Program-made: the position numbers and the translations under genes
NCBI GenBank assembly: GCA_934630495.1
Contig: CAKTVW010000023.1
Span: 1 to 37,320 of the forward strand
DNA: 37,320 nt
Direction: 5' to 3'
Source: an uncultured Oscillospiraceae bacterium
GTDB lineage: Bacteria; Bacillota; Clostridia; Oscillospirales; Oscillospiraceae
Part shown: positions 8,464-15,147 of the stretch, piece by piece
Numbering within the stretch: the stretch's first letter is position 1
Layout of the letters: each line of letters starts with the position of its first letter
The notes under the pieces: generated by a model
Database searches by the model: none
Told to the model about the DNA's origin: nothing
Seen by the model: the letters and a program-made list of their open reading frames with translations, nothing else

Positions 8464-9225
8464 ATGTATTTCGATTCTCACGCGCATCTGGACGATCCGC
8501 GCTTCGATGCCGACCGTGCGGAGCTGTTAAACGATCTGAAAAATCACGGCGTCGGCCTCGTGATGAACGTCGGCTGTGACCTTCCCTCCTCGGAGCGCTC
8601 CGTCGCGCTCGCCGAAGCGCACGACTTTATCTACGCCGCCGTAGGCAGTCACCCCGACGACGCCGACCATGTAGACGGCAGGCTGCTGGACCGCTATCGC
8701 GCGCTTGCCGCCTGTCGGCGGGTGCGGGCGATCGGCGAGATCGGGCTGGACTATCACTACGAGGACGTGCCCCGTGCGCGGCAGATCGTTGCCTTTGAAG
8801 AGCAGCTCGAGCTGGCCGAGGCGTTAAAGCTCCCCGTGATCGTACACGAGCGCGAGGCACACGGGGACGCCGTGGATATCGTGCGGCGGCATCCCGACGT
8901 ACGCGGCGTGTTTCACTGCTTCTCCGGTTCAAAGGAGCTGGCGCTGTGGCTGGTCGAGCGCGGCTGGTATATCGGCTTTACGGGCGTCGTGACCTTCAAG
9001 AACGCGCGGCGTGCCGTCGAAGCCGTGCAGGCGCTTCCGCTTGACCGCATCCTGATCGAAACGGACTGCCCGTACATGGCGCCTGAACCGTATCGCGGAC
9101 GCCGCAACGACAGCCGTTACGTTCCGCTGGTCGCGGCGAAGATCGCCGAGCTGAAGGGCATTTCACCCGAGGAAGCGGGCGATGCCACCGCGCAGAACGC
9201 CAAACGCCTGTTCAGAATTGCGTAA
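8464..9225 (+). CDS. tatD: TatD-family metal-dependent hydrolase/DNase
   Basis: 253-residue TIM-barrel metallohydrolase. Metal ligands appear in the usual order: FDSHAHLD (His6, His8), GEIGLDYHYE, PVIVHEREAHGD, FHCFSGS and ETDCPYMAPEPYRGRRND. TatD proteins are 3'-5' DNases linked to DNA repair and turnover; some act on D-aminoacylated substrates. The ATG at 8464 is chosen, six codons inside the maximal frame, because CGGAGG lies eight bases upstream and because TatD proteins start at the first beta strand. It begins two bases after the yhaN stop, so it completes the ymdB-yhaO-yhaN-tatD nuclease/phosphoesterase operon. Confidence 0.94.
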   Translation: MYFDSHAHLDDPRFDADRAELLNDLKNHGVGLVMNVGCDLPSSERSVALAEAHDFIYAAVGSHPDDADHVDGRLLDRYRALAACRRVRAIGEIGLDYHYEDVPRARQIVAFEEQLELAEALKLPVIVHEREAHGDAVDIVRRHPDVRGVFHCFSGSKELALWLVERGWYIGFTGVVTFKNARRAVEAVQALPLDRILIETDCPYMAPEPYRGRRNDSRYVPLVAAKIAELKGISPEEAGDATAQNAKRLFRIA

Positions 9226-9250
9226 GTATATATTTGAATTACGTAAGTAT

Positions 9251-9284
9251 AAAAGAGCCGCTGATGCAATTGCCTCAGCGGCTC
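9251..9284 (-). terminator. Hairpin between tatD and ung, probable terminator
   Basis: Perfect 10-bp stem GAGCCGCTGA (9255-9264) / TCAGCGGCTC (9275-9284). The T tract is better on the minus strand (CTCTTTTAT), which would end ung transcripts after the intervening repeat. The hairpin also sits 25 bases past the tatD stop and may attenuate in both directions. Confidence 0.55.
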
Positions 9285-9311
9285 TCAAACCGTCAAAAAA
9301 CTGCCCCACAT

Positions 9312-9437
9312 GTCATTGCGAGGTTTGCACAGCAAACCGTGGCAATCTCGCAGAATGATTCTGATTTTCCAGTAAGCTTCGGCGAATCCGAAACATTTTA
9401 CATGAGATTCCCACGTCGCTTCGCTCTTCGAGATGAC
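9312..9437. repeat. Palindromic interspersed repeat of the GTCATTGCGAG type
   Basis: About 126 bp, starting GTCATTGCGAGG and ending TTCGAGATGAC, which are imperfect inverse copies. Inside are CAATCTC and GAGATTC in inverse orientation and a small hairpin GGTTTGCACAGCAAACC. I recognise the GTCATTGCGAG edge from non-autonomous repeats scattered through intergenic regions of many gut Clostridia, and only one copy is in this window. No coding capacity and no obvious target duplication. Confidence 0.65.
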
Positions 9438-9479
9438 CTAAACGAGGCTCTTTGACAGTCTGCCGGCAGTGTCATTCTC

Positions 9480-10154
9480 CTACAATTTCCAGTCGATCGG
9501 CGACGCGCCGTGCGCCTGTAAGAACGTGTTCGTCTGCGAAAACGGTCTGCTTCCGAAGAAGCCGCGATAGGACGACAGCGGGCTTGGATGCGGCGCGTTC
9601 AGGATCAGCGTCGGCGCGGTCCTGCCGCGCAGCAGCACCGCTTTTTTCTGTGCCTGTGCGCCCCAAAGGATATAGACGATCGGCTGGGGCAGCGCGGCAG
9701 TCGCCGCGATCACGGCATCGGTAAAGCGCTGCCAGCCCCACGCGGCGTGGCTGTTCGCCTTGCCGCGCTCCACCGTCAGAACAGTGTTCAAAAGCAGCAC
9801 GCCCTGCTCCGCCCACGCGGTCAGATCGCCGTGCGCGGCGGGCGCGATCCCGAGATCGTCCTGCAATTCGCGGTAGATATTCCGAAGCGACGGCGGCAGC
9901 GCCGTTCCCCGCTGCACCGCAAAGGCCAGTCCGAACGCCTGCTGCGGCTCATGGTAGGGGTCCTGCCCAAGGATCACCGCACGGACCCGCTCCGGCGGTG
10001 TCGCCTGCAGCGCAAAAAATTCCCGCCCCGCCGGCGGATAGATCTCCGCAGTATCCCGCGCCGCGTCGACCCGTTTGCACAGCGCCTCAAAATACGGCGC
10101 GGTCAGCTCCGCCTGCAAATACGGCCGCCACGCGCCGAGTGCGTTTGATTCCAT
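9480..10154 (-). CDS. ung: Uracil-DNA glycosylase, family 1
   Basis: Removes uracil from DNA by cleaving the N-glycosidic bond, starting base excision repair. It has 224 residues, the family norm. Signatures: GQDPYHEPQQAFGLAF with catalytic Asp65, LLLNTVLTVERGKANSH (uracil-binding region), and NAPHPSPLSSYRGFFGSRPF with catalytic His189. The ATG at 10154 is chosen over an upstream in-frame ATG because AAGGAG lies eight bases before it and the protein then begins as other Ung proteins do. It is divergent from nth, another base-excision glycosylase, with 124 bases between start codons; the pair may share regulation. Confidence 0.97.
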   Translation of the reverse strand: MESNALGAWRPYLQAELTAPYFEALCKRVDAARDTAEIYPPAGREFFALQATPPERVRAVILGQDPYHEPQQAFGLAFAVQRGTALPPSLRNIYRELQDDLGIAPAAHGDLTAWAEQGVLLLNTVLTVERGKANSHAAWGWQRFTDAVIAATAALPQPIVYILWGAQAQKKAVLLRGRTAPTLILNAPHPSPLSSYRGFFGSRPFSQTNTFLQAHGASPIDWKL

Positions 10155-10278
10155 GCGATCACGCTCCTTTTTGCTCATTTTATCCGCGCGAACGGAAAAA
10201 GGCAAGATTTTTTCATTCCCTTTTCCCGAAAAATGTGGTAGAATCGAGTCGAATCGATCAGAAAAGGAGCGAATGCCG

Positions 10279-10911
10279 ATGGAACGGCTTGATACGATCA
10301 TCGCCGTGCTCAAAGAGCGCTACCCCAAGGCGCTGTGTGCGCTGCAATATGGCAAGGATTATGAGCTGATGATCGCCGTGCGGCTTTCCGCGCAGTGCAC
10401 GGACGCGCGCGTCAACCGGATCGCCCCGGCCCTGTTTGCCCGCTTTCCGACGCTTGACAGCTTTGCCGACGCGGACGTATCCGAGGTCGAAGAAATGGTG
10501 CGCTCGTGCGGCTTTTATAAGCACAAGGCACGCGACATTGTTCTGGCGTGTCAAATGCTGCGCGACGTCTACGGCGGAAAAGTTCCCGACACAATGGACG
10601 CGCTCCTGAAGCTGCCCGGCGTAGGCCGAAAGACCGCGAATCTGCTGCTGGGCGACCTGTACGGGCAGCCCGCCGTCGTCTGCGATACGCACTGCATCCG
10701 CATCGCCAACCGTCTGGGGCTGGCGCACGGGAAGGAGCCGGAAAAGGTCGAGGCCCAGCTCCGCGCGATCCTCCCGCCGGAGGAAAGCTCCGATTTCTGT
10801 CATCGGATTGTGCTCTTCGGGCGCGACATCTGTACCGCCAGAAGCCCGAAATGCGCGCAGTGCCCGCTGCGTCCCCTGTGCGCTCACTTTGAAGCAAACG
10901 CCGCGGACTGA
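10279..10911 (+). CDS. nth: Endonuclease III
   Basis: Bifunctional DNA glycosylase/AP lyase acting on oxidised pyrimidines. 210 residues. The helix-hairpin-helix reads LKLPGVGRKTANLLL with catalytic Lys118, followed by VCDTHCIRIANRLGL with catalytic Asp136. The C-terminal [4Fe-4S] loop has Cys185, Cys192, Cys195 and Cys201 in the exact C-x6-C-x2-C-x5-C spacing. Two ATGs lie close together: 10273 is only three bases after AAGGAG while 10279 is nine bases after it, so 10279 is preferred. A weak -10 like element (TAGAAT, 10239-10244) lies upstream. Divergent from ung. Confidence 0.97.
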   Translation: MERLDTIIAVLKERYPKALCALQYGKDYELMIAVRLSAQCTDARVNRIAPALFARFPTLDSFADADVSEVEEMVRSCGFYKHKARDIVLACQMLRDVYGGKVPDTMDALLKLPGVGRKTANLLLGDLYGQPAVVCDTHCIRIANRLGLAHGKEPEKVEAQLRAILPPEESSDFCHRIVLFGRDICTARSPKCAQCPLRPLCAHFEANAAD

Positions 10912-11008
10912 CGCGTTCCCGGAACGTCTCTGCGCCGTCCGCTTGCGCGGCGCACTTTGCCGCAGCGGAGGAGCCTCCCTACGAGAGTGACCGAAAGCGC
11001 CTGCAAGC

Positions 11009-11081
11009 GGCGGGGTGATGGCACCCCGCCCTACGCAAAATTTTCGGTTCCATGCGTAGGGCGCGATGCCCACATCGCGCC
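11009..11081. repeat. Pair of facing hairpins with TGCGTAGGGCG edges
   Basis: Two 22-bp hairpins, GGCGGGGTG-ATGG-CACCCCGCC (11009-11030) and GGCGCGATG-CCCA-CATCGCGCC (11060-11081). They are arranged back to back around the inverted repeat CCCTACGCA / TGCGTAGGG. The two units look like diverged inverse copies of one short palindromic repeat type (GTAGGGCG...TGCC-type repeats recur in related genomes, from memory). It lies in the 228-base gap between nth and the DUF4282-like gene and encodes nothing I can see. Confidence 0.55.
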
Positions 11082-11107
11082 GCGAATCTTGGACGCAGAA
11101 CAAACTG

Positions 11108-11133
11108 AGCGCCCTGCCATTCGGCAGGGCGCT
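11108..11133 (-). terminator. Hairpin after the DUF4282-like gene
   Basis: Perfect 11-bp stem AGCGCCCTGCC (11108-11118) / GGCAGGGCGCT (11123-11133) with loop ATTC, seven bases past the stop of the leftward gene. The following T tract on the minus strand is weak (CAGTTTGTT). Confidence 0.6.
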
Positions 11134-11139
11134 TGGTGT

Positions 11140-11760
11140 TTATCCGTTTCCAGTATTCGCGGGCTGTTCCGCATCCTGAGGACGGTCACACTGCGGGCAG
11201 CGGCCGTTCACCAGCGCGGCGCCGCAGCGGAAGCAGAACTTTGCGGCCGGGCTTGTCGGCTGCGGAGCGGGCTTCTTGCGGAAGACCTCCTTCACCAGGC
11301 TCATATCCGGTCCGGCAAAAACGTCGACGGCATTCTCGTCTCCGTTCTGATTGCGCAGCTTGGTGTTGATGGAAATGACGTTCTTGACCAGAAGAACGAG
11401 CATCATAATCAGCTCATAGGCAAGGCGGATGACGATCGGGCCGAGGAGCATCAGCAGCAGGCCATAGCCGCCGAGCCACGTTCTCCCCGTCCAGTCATTG
11501 CCGACGACCATGAACAGCATGAAGAAGCCGGACAAAACGGTAAACGCGGTCGCCAGAATGTAGAACGCCTGCAGGATCTTTTCAACGATCAGGTATTTGA
11601 AATTCAGCGTATCCTGAACGAATTTGCCGAAGGCGTTGAGCTTGGAACGGCGCTTCTCCGGCACAATGAAGATCAGTGCGAGCACGGTCGCGGCGACGGC
11701 CAGGATCGCGGCAACGAACATCAGTGCAGCGTAGCTGCCGCCTGCAAATACAGTGGACAT
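11140..11760 (-). CDS. DUF4282-like membrane protein with C-terminal zinc ribbon
   Basis: 206-residue protein of unknown function. Three hydrophobic stretches are visible at about residues 10-33, 63-87 and 97-127. The part from residue 60 to 135 (two close helices, a GGYGLLLMLLGPIVIRLAYE segment, then NVISINTKL) resembles the DUF4282 family. The cytoplasmic tail ends in a zinc ribbon with Cys176, Cys179, Cys188 and Cys191 (CFRCG...CPQC) and a short proline-rich linker before it. GGAGGA precedes the ATG at 11760. Monocistronic, with a promoter at 11792-11819 and a hairpin after the stop. The family assignment is from recall of the pattern, not a search. Confidence 0.75.
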   Translation of the reverse strand: MSTVFAGGSYAALMFVAAILAVAATVLALIFIVPEKRRSKLNAFGKFVQDTLNFKYLIVEKILQAFYILATAFTVLSGFFMLFMVVGNDWTGRTWLGGYGLLLMLLGPIVIRLAYELIMMLVLLVKNVISINTKLRNQNGDENAVDVFAGPDMSLVKEVFRKKPAPQPTSPAAKFCFRCGAALVNGRCPQCDRPQDAEQPANTGNG

Positions 11761-11791
11761 GGAAATTCCTCCTTTTGTTTTTTACGGTATA

Positions 11792-11819
11792 AGCATAGCA
11801 CAAAACGCCGTAAAGTCAA
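11792..11819 (-). promoter_or_regulatory. Sigma-A-type promoter of the DUF4282-like gene
   Basis: On the minus strand TTGACT (11819-11814), 16-base spacer, TATGCT (11797-11792), with TGC before the -10. It ends 31 bases upstream of the start codon. Confidence 0.6.
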
Positions 11820-11835
11820 GCGCATTTGAAGCACA

Positions 11836-11876
11836 AAAAGCAGAAGCTCCCGGCGGATGCATCCGCCGGGAGCTTC
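11836..11876 (-). terminator. Terminator of the cysteine-rich gene
   Basis: A 34-base perfect palindrome (11843-11876, arms GAAGCTCCCGGCGGAT) followed on the minus strand by TGCTTTTTGTGC. It is the first leftward terminator after the gene ending at 12117. The 240 bases between them (11877-12116) hold no gene I can support. Confidence 0.75.
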
Positions 11877-12116
11877 AATGCAGAGGGTGAAAATACATTA
11901 AAAAGTGAACCGATTTTGACGATTCCGGACTTTTTTGCCGGTCTGAAGGTTATATTCGGGCCTTAACGGCGGCAATCCGCGGTATGCGGACAGGCGTCGG
12001 CGGCATAAACTGCATGGGAGGCCGCCGTACCGAAACGGAACGGCGGCTCACGTCCCGCCGAGGCGCGTGGCACAAGCTCACAATGCTTTAACGCCGCCGA
12101 AAACTGCGGTGCAGAC

Positions 12117-12932
12117 TCAGCAGCCGCAGTCCGGCTGCTCTTCCTTCGCGCAGCCGCACTTTCCGTCCGGGAAAAATGCCCGGATCGGGAAATCGATCCG
12201 GCTGAACAGGTCGCACGGATCCTCCTCGCAGCATTCCTCGTCGCAGCATTCGCGGGTCGGCGCACAGTATTCGCCTACACGGACCGAAAGCTGTGTATCG
12301 CGCTCAAGGCGCACGGTGGAAAACTGTCCGATCGTAACATACAGGCGCTTGCTTTCTCCCGAAAGCACGAGCTGCTCGCCAAAGCTCTCGGCGATCGTCG
12401 GCGGGATCTCGGTCACGTCCGTTTCGCCGCAGCGGCACTCACAGACCTCCTTGACCTTCGAGGAGAGGATCATGGGATCGAGCGCCTCAAGGATCGCCTC
12501 CGGCTTACCGCACGAAAGCAGCTCCACGCTGGGCGGGATCTCGTCGAGACTGCTGAAGCTCTTTGCGCCGCCCTTTCCGCCGCAGAGAACGACGCGCTTG
12601 GCAAAGATCGCAAGGCCCGTGATCGTCGTCGGACGGACGCCGCCGAGCAGCGCGTCGCCGACGATGCGGTAATAGAACGTCAGGTCCACCGCGTAATGTC
12701 CGCGCTTGTAGGCAAGCGGCTCGACATCCACGTCGGCATACAGCAGCTCCGCGCAGCGGGTCTTTGCGCCGGTCGCGTTGTCCAGCGCAGTCTGCGACTG
12801 CGTGGTCAGGTAGACGCGAAGGTCCTCTACGCAGTCTTTATCCAGGCAGGAATCGACGATCTGGTTGGTATGGATGCAAACAGGGCGGTCAAGCGTCAGG
12901 CCGCCTGCGGGATCGTGGGTGTTTTCTGGCAT
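12117..12932 (-). CDS. Conserved cysteine-rich clostridial protein, possibly sporulation-linked
   Basis: 271-residue soluble protein with no signal peptide or membrane segment. The N-terminal part has paired cysteines (VCIHTNQIVDSCLDKDCVEDLRVYL, residues about 18-42). A CECRCGE cluster sits in the middle, and the tail is very cysteine/acid-rich (CCDEECCEEDPCD ... CGCAKEEQPDCGC). I recall similar proteins in many spore-forming Clostridia annotated only as hypothetical. The start at 12932 is fixed by GGGAGG eight bases upstream; the frame stays open far upstream by chance. The promoter at 12981-13009 matches sigma-E consensus, pointing to mother-cell expression during sporulation. A structural coat or exosporium role is inference, based on the cysteine content and promoter. 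Confidence 0.8.
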   Translation of the reverse strand: MPENTHDPAGGLTLDRPVCIHTNQIVDSCLDKDCVEDLRVYLTTQSQTALDNATGAKTRCAELLYADVDVEPLAYKRGHYAVDLTFYYRIVGDALLGGVRPTTITGLAIFAKRVVLCGGKGGAKSFSSLDEIPPSVELLSCGKPEAILEALDPMILSSKVKEVCECRCGETDVTEIPPTIAESFGEQLVLSGESKRLYVTIGQFSTVRLERDTQLSVRVGEYCAPTRECCDEECCEEDPCDLFSRIDFPIRAFFPDGKCGCAKEEQPDCGC

Positions 12933-12980
12933 AATGTAATACCTCCCGAAAGAACATTCAAGCAAAAATGCTTTCACAAC

Positions 12981-13009
12981 ATTGTATGGCACGCGGGCGC
13001 AGAATGTGA
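12981..13009 (-). promoter_or_regulatory. Sigma-E-like (mother-cell) promoter
   Basis: On the minus strand TCACATT (13009-13003), 14-base spacer, CATACAAT (12988-12981). The Bacillus sigma-E consensus is about kmATATT-N14-CATACAnT, so the -10 is a full match and the -35 has one mismatch at the exact spacing. The same bases can be read as a weaker sigma-A promoter (TTCACA-N18-TACAAT). It is 49 bases upstream of the cysteine-rich gene. Confidence 0.6.
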
Positions 13010-13018
13010 AAAGCGTCA

Positions 13019-13047
13019 TAGACAAAGGCATTTTTTTGTGGTAAAAT
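13019..13047 (+). promoter_or_regulatory. Sigma-A-type promoter of the tagA-tmk-mltG operon
   Basis: TAGACA (13019-13024), 17-base spacer, TAAAAT (13042-13047) with an extended -10 TGG. It lies 110 bases before the first gene, back to back with the sigma-E-like promoter of the divergent gene. Confidence 0.7.
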
Positions 13048-13157
13048 GTATTTGGGAATTTTTGAGGCCGTCCTGTTTCCCCGCGCGGCGGCATGGCTGC
13101 TGCCGACCGCCTCAAGGTGCTTCCCGAAATCGTTTCACAAAAAATGAGGAAACGCAA

Positions 13158-13877
13158 ATGAAAACGGATATTCTCGGGATCCAATATAATAATGTGACCC
13201 TGCAGGAGGCGCTGGAGTTTGGGCGCGCCCTGCTGACCGGAAACGATACCGTCTACGGCGTGACGCCGAATGCGGAGATCGCCTACGAGGCGCTGCGCGA
13301 TCCCGAATTTCGGAACATTCTCAACGGCGCGGCGCTCGTGCTCCCCGACGGCGCGGGCGTGATCTTGGGCGCGAAAATTCTGAAAACGCCGCTGAAACAG
13401 AAGGTCGCGGGCGTCGATTTCGCCATGGGACTGCTCGGCGTGATGGAGGAAACGGGAAGCCGCCTGTACCTTCTGGGCAGTAAGCCCGGCATCGCGGAGC
13501 TTGCTGCGGAAAGAATGCTGAAAAAGCACCCGTCTCTGTGCATCTGCGGCACGGCGGACGGCTACTTTACCGACGAGGCCGACGTCGTCCGCCGCATCAA
13601 CGAGGCGCGGGCCGACGCGGTGTTCGTATGTCTCGGTTCTCCGAAGCAGGAGCGGTTCATGGCGCGCCACTGCGCCGATCTGAACGTGCGTCTGATGCTG
13701 GGGCTGGGCGGCACGCTCGACAGCATCGCCGGAACGGTCAAGCGCGCTCCGAAGTGGATGATCCGTTTGCAGCTGGAATGGCTTTACCGCCTGATCAAAG
13801 AGCCGCGGCGCTTCGGCCGTATGCTGCGGCTTCCGAAATACGTCTTTGCGGCCGCGAAAAAGAGAATGAAAGGGTAG
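13158..13877 (+). CDS. tagA: WecG/TagA/CpsF-family glycosyltransferase (GT26)
   Basis: 239-residue glycosyltransferase. In Gram-positives TagA transfers N-acetylmannosamine to lipid-linked GlcNAc as the first committed step of wall teichoic acid synthesis; related enzymes make other surface polysaccharides. The hallmark residues Thr36 (GVTPNAE) and Asp64 (VLPDGAGVIL) correspond to the catalytic Thr and Asp described for Thermoanaerobacter TagA. The conserved FVCLGSPKQERFM segment and the basic C-terminal membrane-contact region (RAPKWMIRLQLEWLYRLIKEPRRFGR) are present. GAGGA precedes the ATG. No other teichoic acid gene is nearby, so the exact acceptor is not certain. First gene of a six-gene rightward operon. 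Confidence 0.88.
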   Translation: MKTDILGIQYNNVTLQEALEFGRALLTGNDTVYGVTPNAEIAYEALRDPEFRNILNGAALVLPDGAGVILGAKILKTPLKQKVAGVDFAMGLLGVMEETGSRLYLLGSKPGIAELAAERMLKKHPSLCICGTADGYFTDEADVVRRINEARADAVFVCLGSPKQERFMARHCADLNVRLMLGLGGTLDSIAGTVKRAPKWMIRLQLEWLYRLIKEPRRFGRMLRLPKYVFAAAKKRMKG

Positions 13878-13882
13878 TGATT

Positions 13883-14551
13883 ATGGGAAAGCTGATCGTG
13901 TTTGAAGGGACGGACGGTTCCGGCAAGACCACGCAGTTCGCACTCCTGAGCAAGCGTTTGCAGGCAATGCACGTTGATTTTCGCACTATGGATTTCCCGC
14001 AGTATTCCGAGCCGTCCTCCTCGCTGATCCGCATGTATCTGGGCGGCGAATTTGGCAGTCGGCCGTCGGATGTGAACGCCTATGCCGCCTCGACCTTCTA
14101 CGCCGTGGATCGCTTTGCGTCCTATCGCAAGGTCTGGGGAGATTACTACAAAAACGGCGGGCTGATGCTCTCCAACCGCTACACCACCTCCAACGCCGTG
14201 CATCAGGCGTCAAAAGAGCGACCGGAGCAGCGTGAAGCGTTTTTCCGCTGGCTTTCGGAGTTTGAATACGATCATCTGGAACTTCCGAGGCCGGATATCG
14301 TCATATATTTGGATGTCCCCACGGAGCTGACGGGCGAAATGCTGCGCAGCCGTGAGGAAAAGACCCACACGCTGGCCGATATTCACGAGCAGAATATGGA
14401 TTATCTGCGCCTGTGCCGCAGCACGGGCCTGCAGGCGGCGCACTATTACGGCTGGACGATCATCAACTGCGCCGCCGACGGGAAAATGCGCTCGATCGAG
14501 GACATCCACAATGAGATCTTAGGGCTTGTCAAGGACTGTCTGAAGCTCTGA
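13883..14551 (+). CDS. tmk: Thymidylate kinase, clostridial type
   Basis: 222-residue P-loop kinase, phosphorylating dTMP to dTDP. Walker A is FEGTDGSGKTTQ (residues 8-18). The FPQYSEPSSSLIRMYLGGEFG and YAASTFYAVDRFASYR segments are typical of the clostridial thymidylate kinase branch. The motif usually written DR[YH] in dTMP kinases reads LSNRYTTSNAVHQ here, with Asn in place of Asp. The lid has RSREEKTHTLADIHE. The start is ATG 13883, five bases after the tagA stop, with AAAGGG upstream; a GTG two codons earlier is possible. Some genomes carry this branch as a second copy, and whether another tmk exists is unknown. Confidence 0.9.
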   Translation: MGKLIVFEGTDGSGKTTQFALLSKRLQAMHVDFRTMDFPQYSEPSSSLIRMYLGGEFGSRPSDVNAYAASTFYAVDRFASYRKVWGDYYKNGGLMLSNRYTTSNAVHQASKERPEQREAFFRWLSEFEYDHLELPRPDIVIYLDVPTELTGEMLRSREEKTHTLADIHEQNMDYLRLCRSTGLQAAHYYGWTIINCAADGKMRSIEDIHNEILGLVKDCLKL

Positions 14552-14580
14552 GGCACGATACAAAGGAGTTTTTAAGAGCT

Positions 14581-15120
14581 ATGGTATATCTGATCCTCGG
14601 GCAGGGCTTTGAAGAAGCCGAGGCCGTCATTCCCTGCGATCTGCTGCGCCGTGCCGGTATCGAGGTCCGCCTCGTCGGCATCGGCGGCACGACCATCACC
14701 GGCGGCCACGGCATCACGCTGCATGCCGACTGCGCTGCCGAACAGACCGATTTTTCCGACGCGGAGCTGCTCGTGCTTCCGGGCGGGATGGGCGGTGTCG
14801 CCTCTATTCTGGGCAGCAAGACCGTCCTCGACGCCGTCTCGGCCCAGTATCGGCGCGGCAAGCCGGTTGCCGCGATCTGCGCCGCGCCGACGATCCTCGC
14901 CCGGCTGGGCATCACGGATGAAAAACGCACGACCTGCTACCCCGGCATGGAAGCGGAAATGGGCGCGGCAGTCTGCACCGGCGAAAGCGCCGTCCGCGAC
15001 GGCGGCGTCATTACGGGCAAGGCGGCCGGTACCGCCTTTGACTTCGCTCTGACCCTGATCGAAGCGCTTCGCGGAACGGAGGCCGCCCGCCGCGTTGCCG
15101 ACGCGATCGTCTATCGCTGA
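14581..15120 (+). CDS. DJ-1/PfpI family protein
   Basis: 179-residue class I glutamine amidotransferase-like fold of the DJ-1 subfamily. The nucleophile elbow is AAICAAPTIL with Cys100, and Glu14 in GFEEAEAVIPCDLLRRAG matches the acidic residue that tunes the cysteine in human DJ-1. Members are assigned redox-sensing chaperone or (debated) protein and nucleotide deglycase activities. The AAAGGAG site is unusually far (12 bases) from the ATG at 14581, so translation may be weak. It sits between tmk and mltG, 29 and 27 bases from each. The specific role is unknown. Confidence 0.9.
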   Translation: MVYLILGQGFEEAEAVIPCDLLRRAGIEVRLVGIGGTTITGGHGITLHADCAAEQTDFSDAELLVLPGGMGGVASILGSKTVLDAVSAQYRRGKPVAAICAAPTILARLGITDEKRTTCYPGMEAEMGAAVCTGESAVRDGGVITGKAAGTAFDFALTLIEALRGTEAARRVADAIVYR

Positions 15121-15147
15121 CCGCATACCCTGAAAGGAGGACGCCTT

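Noticed and set aside
11877..12116. Possible small gene in the gap after the cysteine-rich gene
   Set aside because: Only short frames without ribosome binding sites are present on either strand; nothing supports a gene.
12933..13670. Long N-terminal extension of the cysteine-rich protein
   Set aside because: The extension runs antisense through the tagA gene and both promoters; GGGAGG and the sigma-E-like promoter fix the start at 12932.
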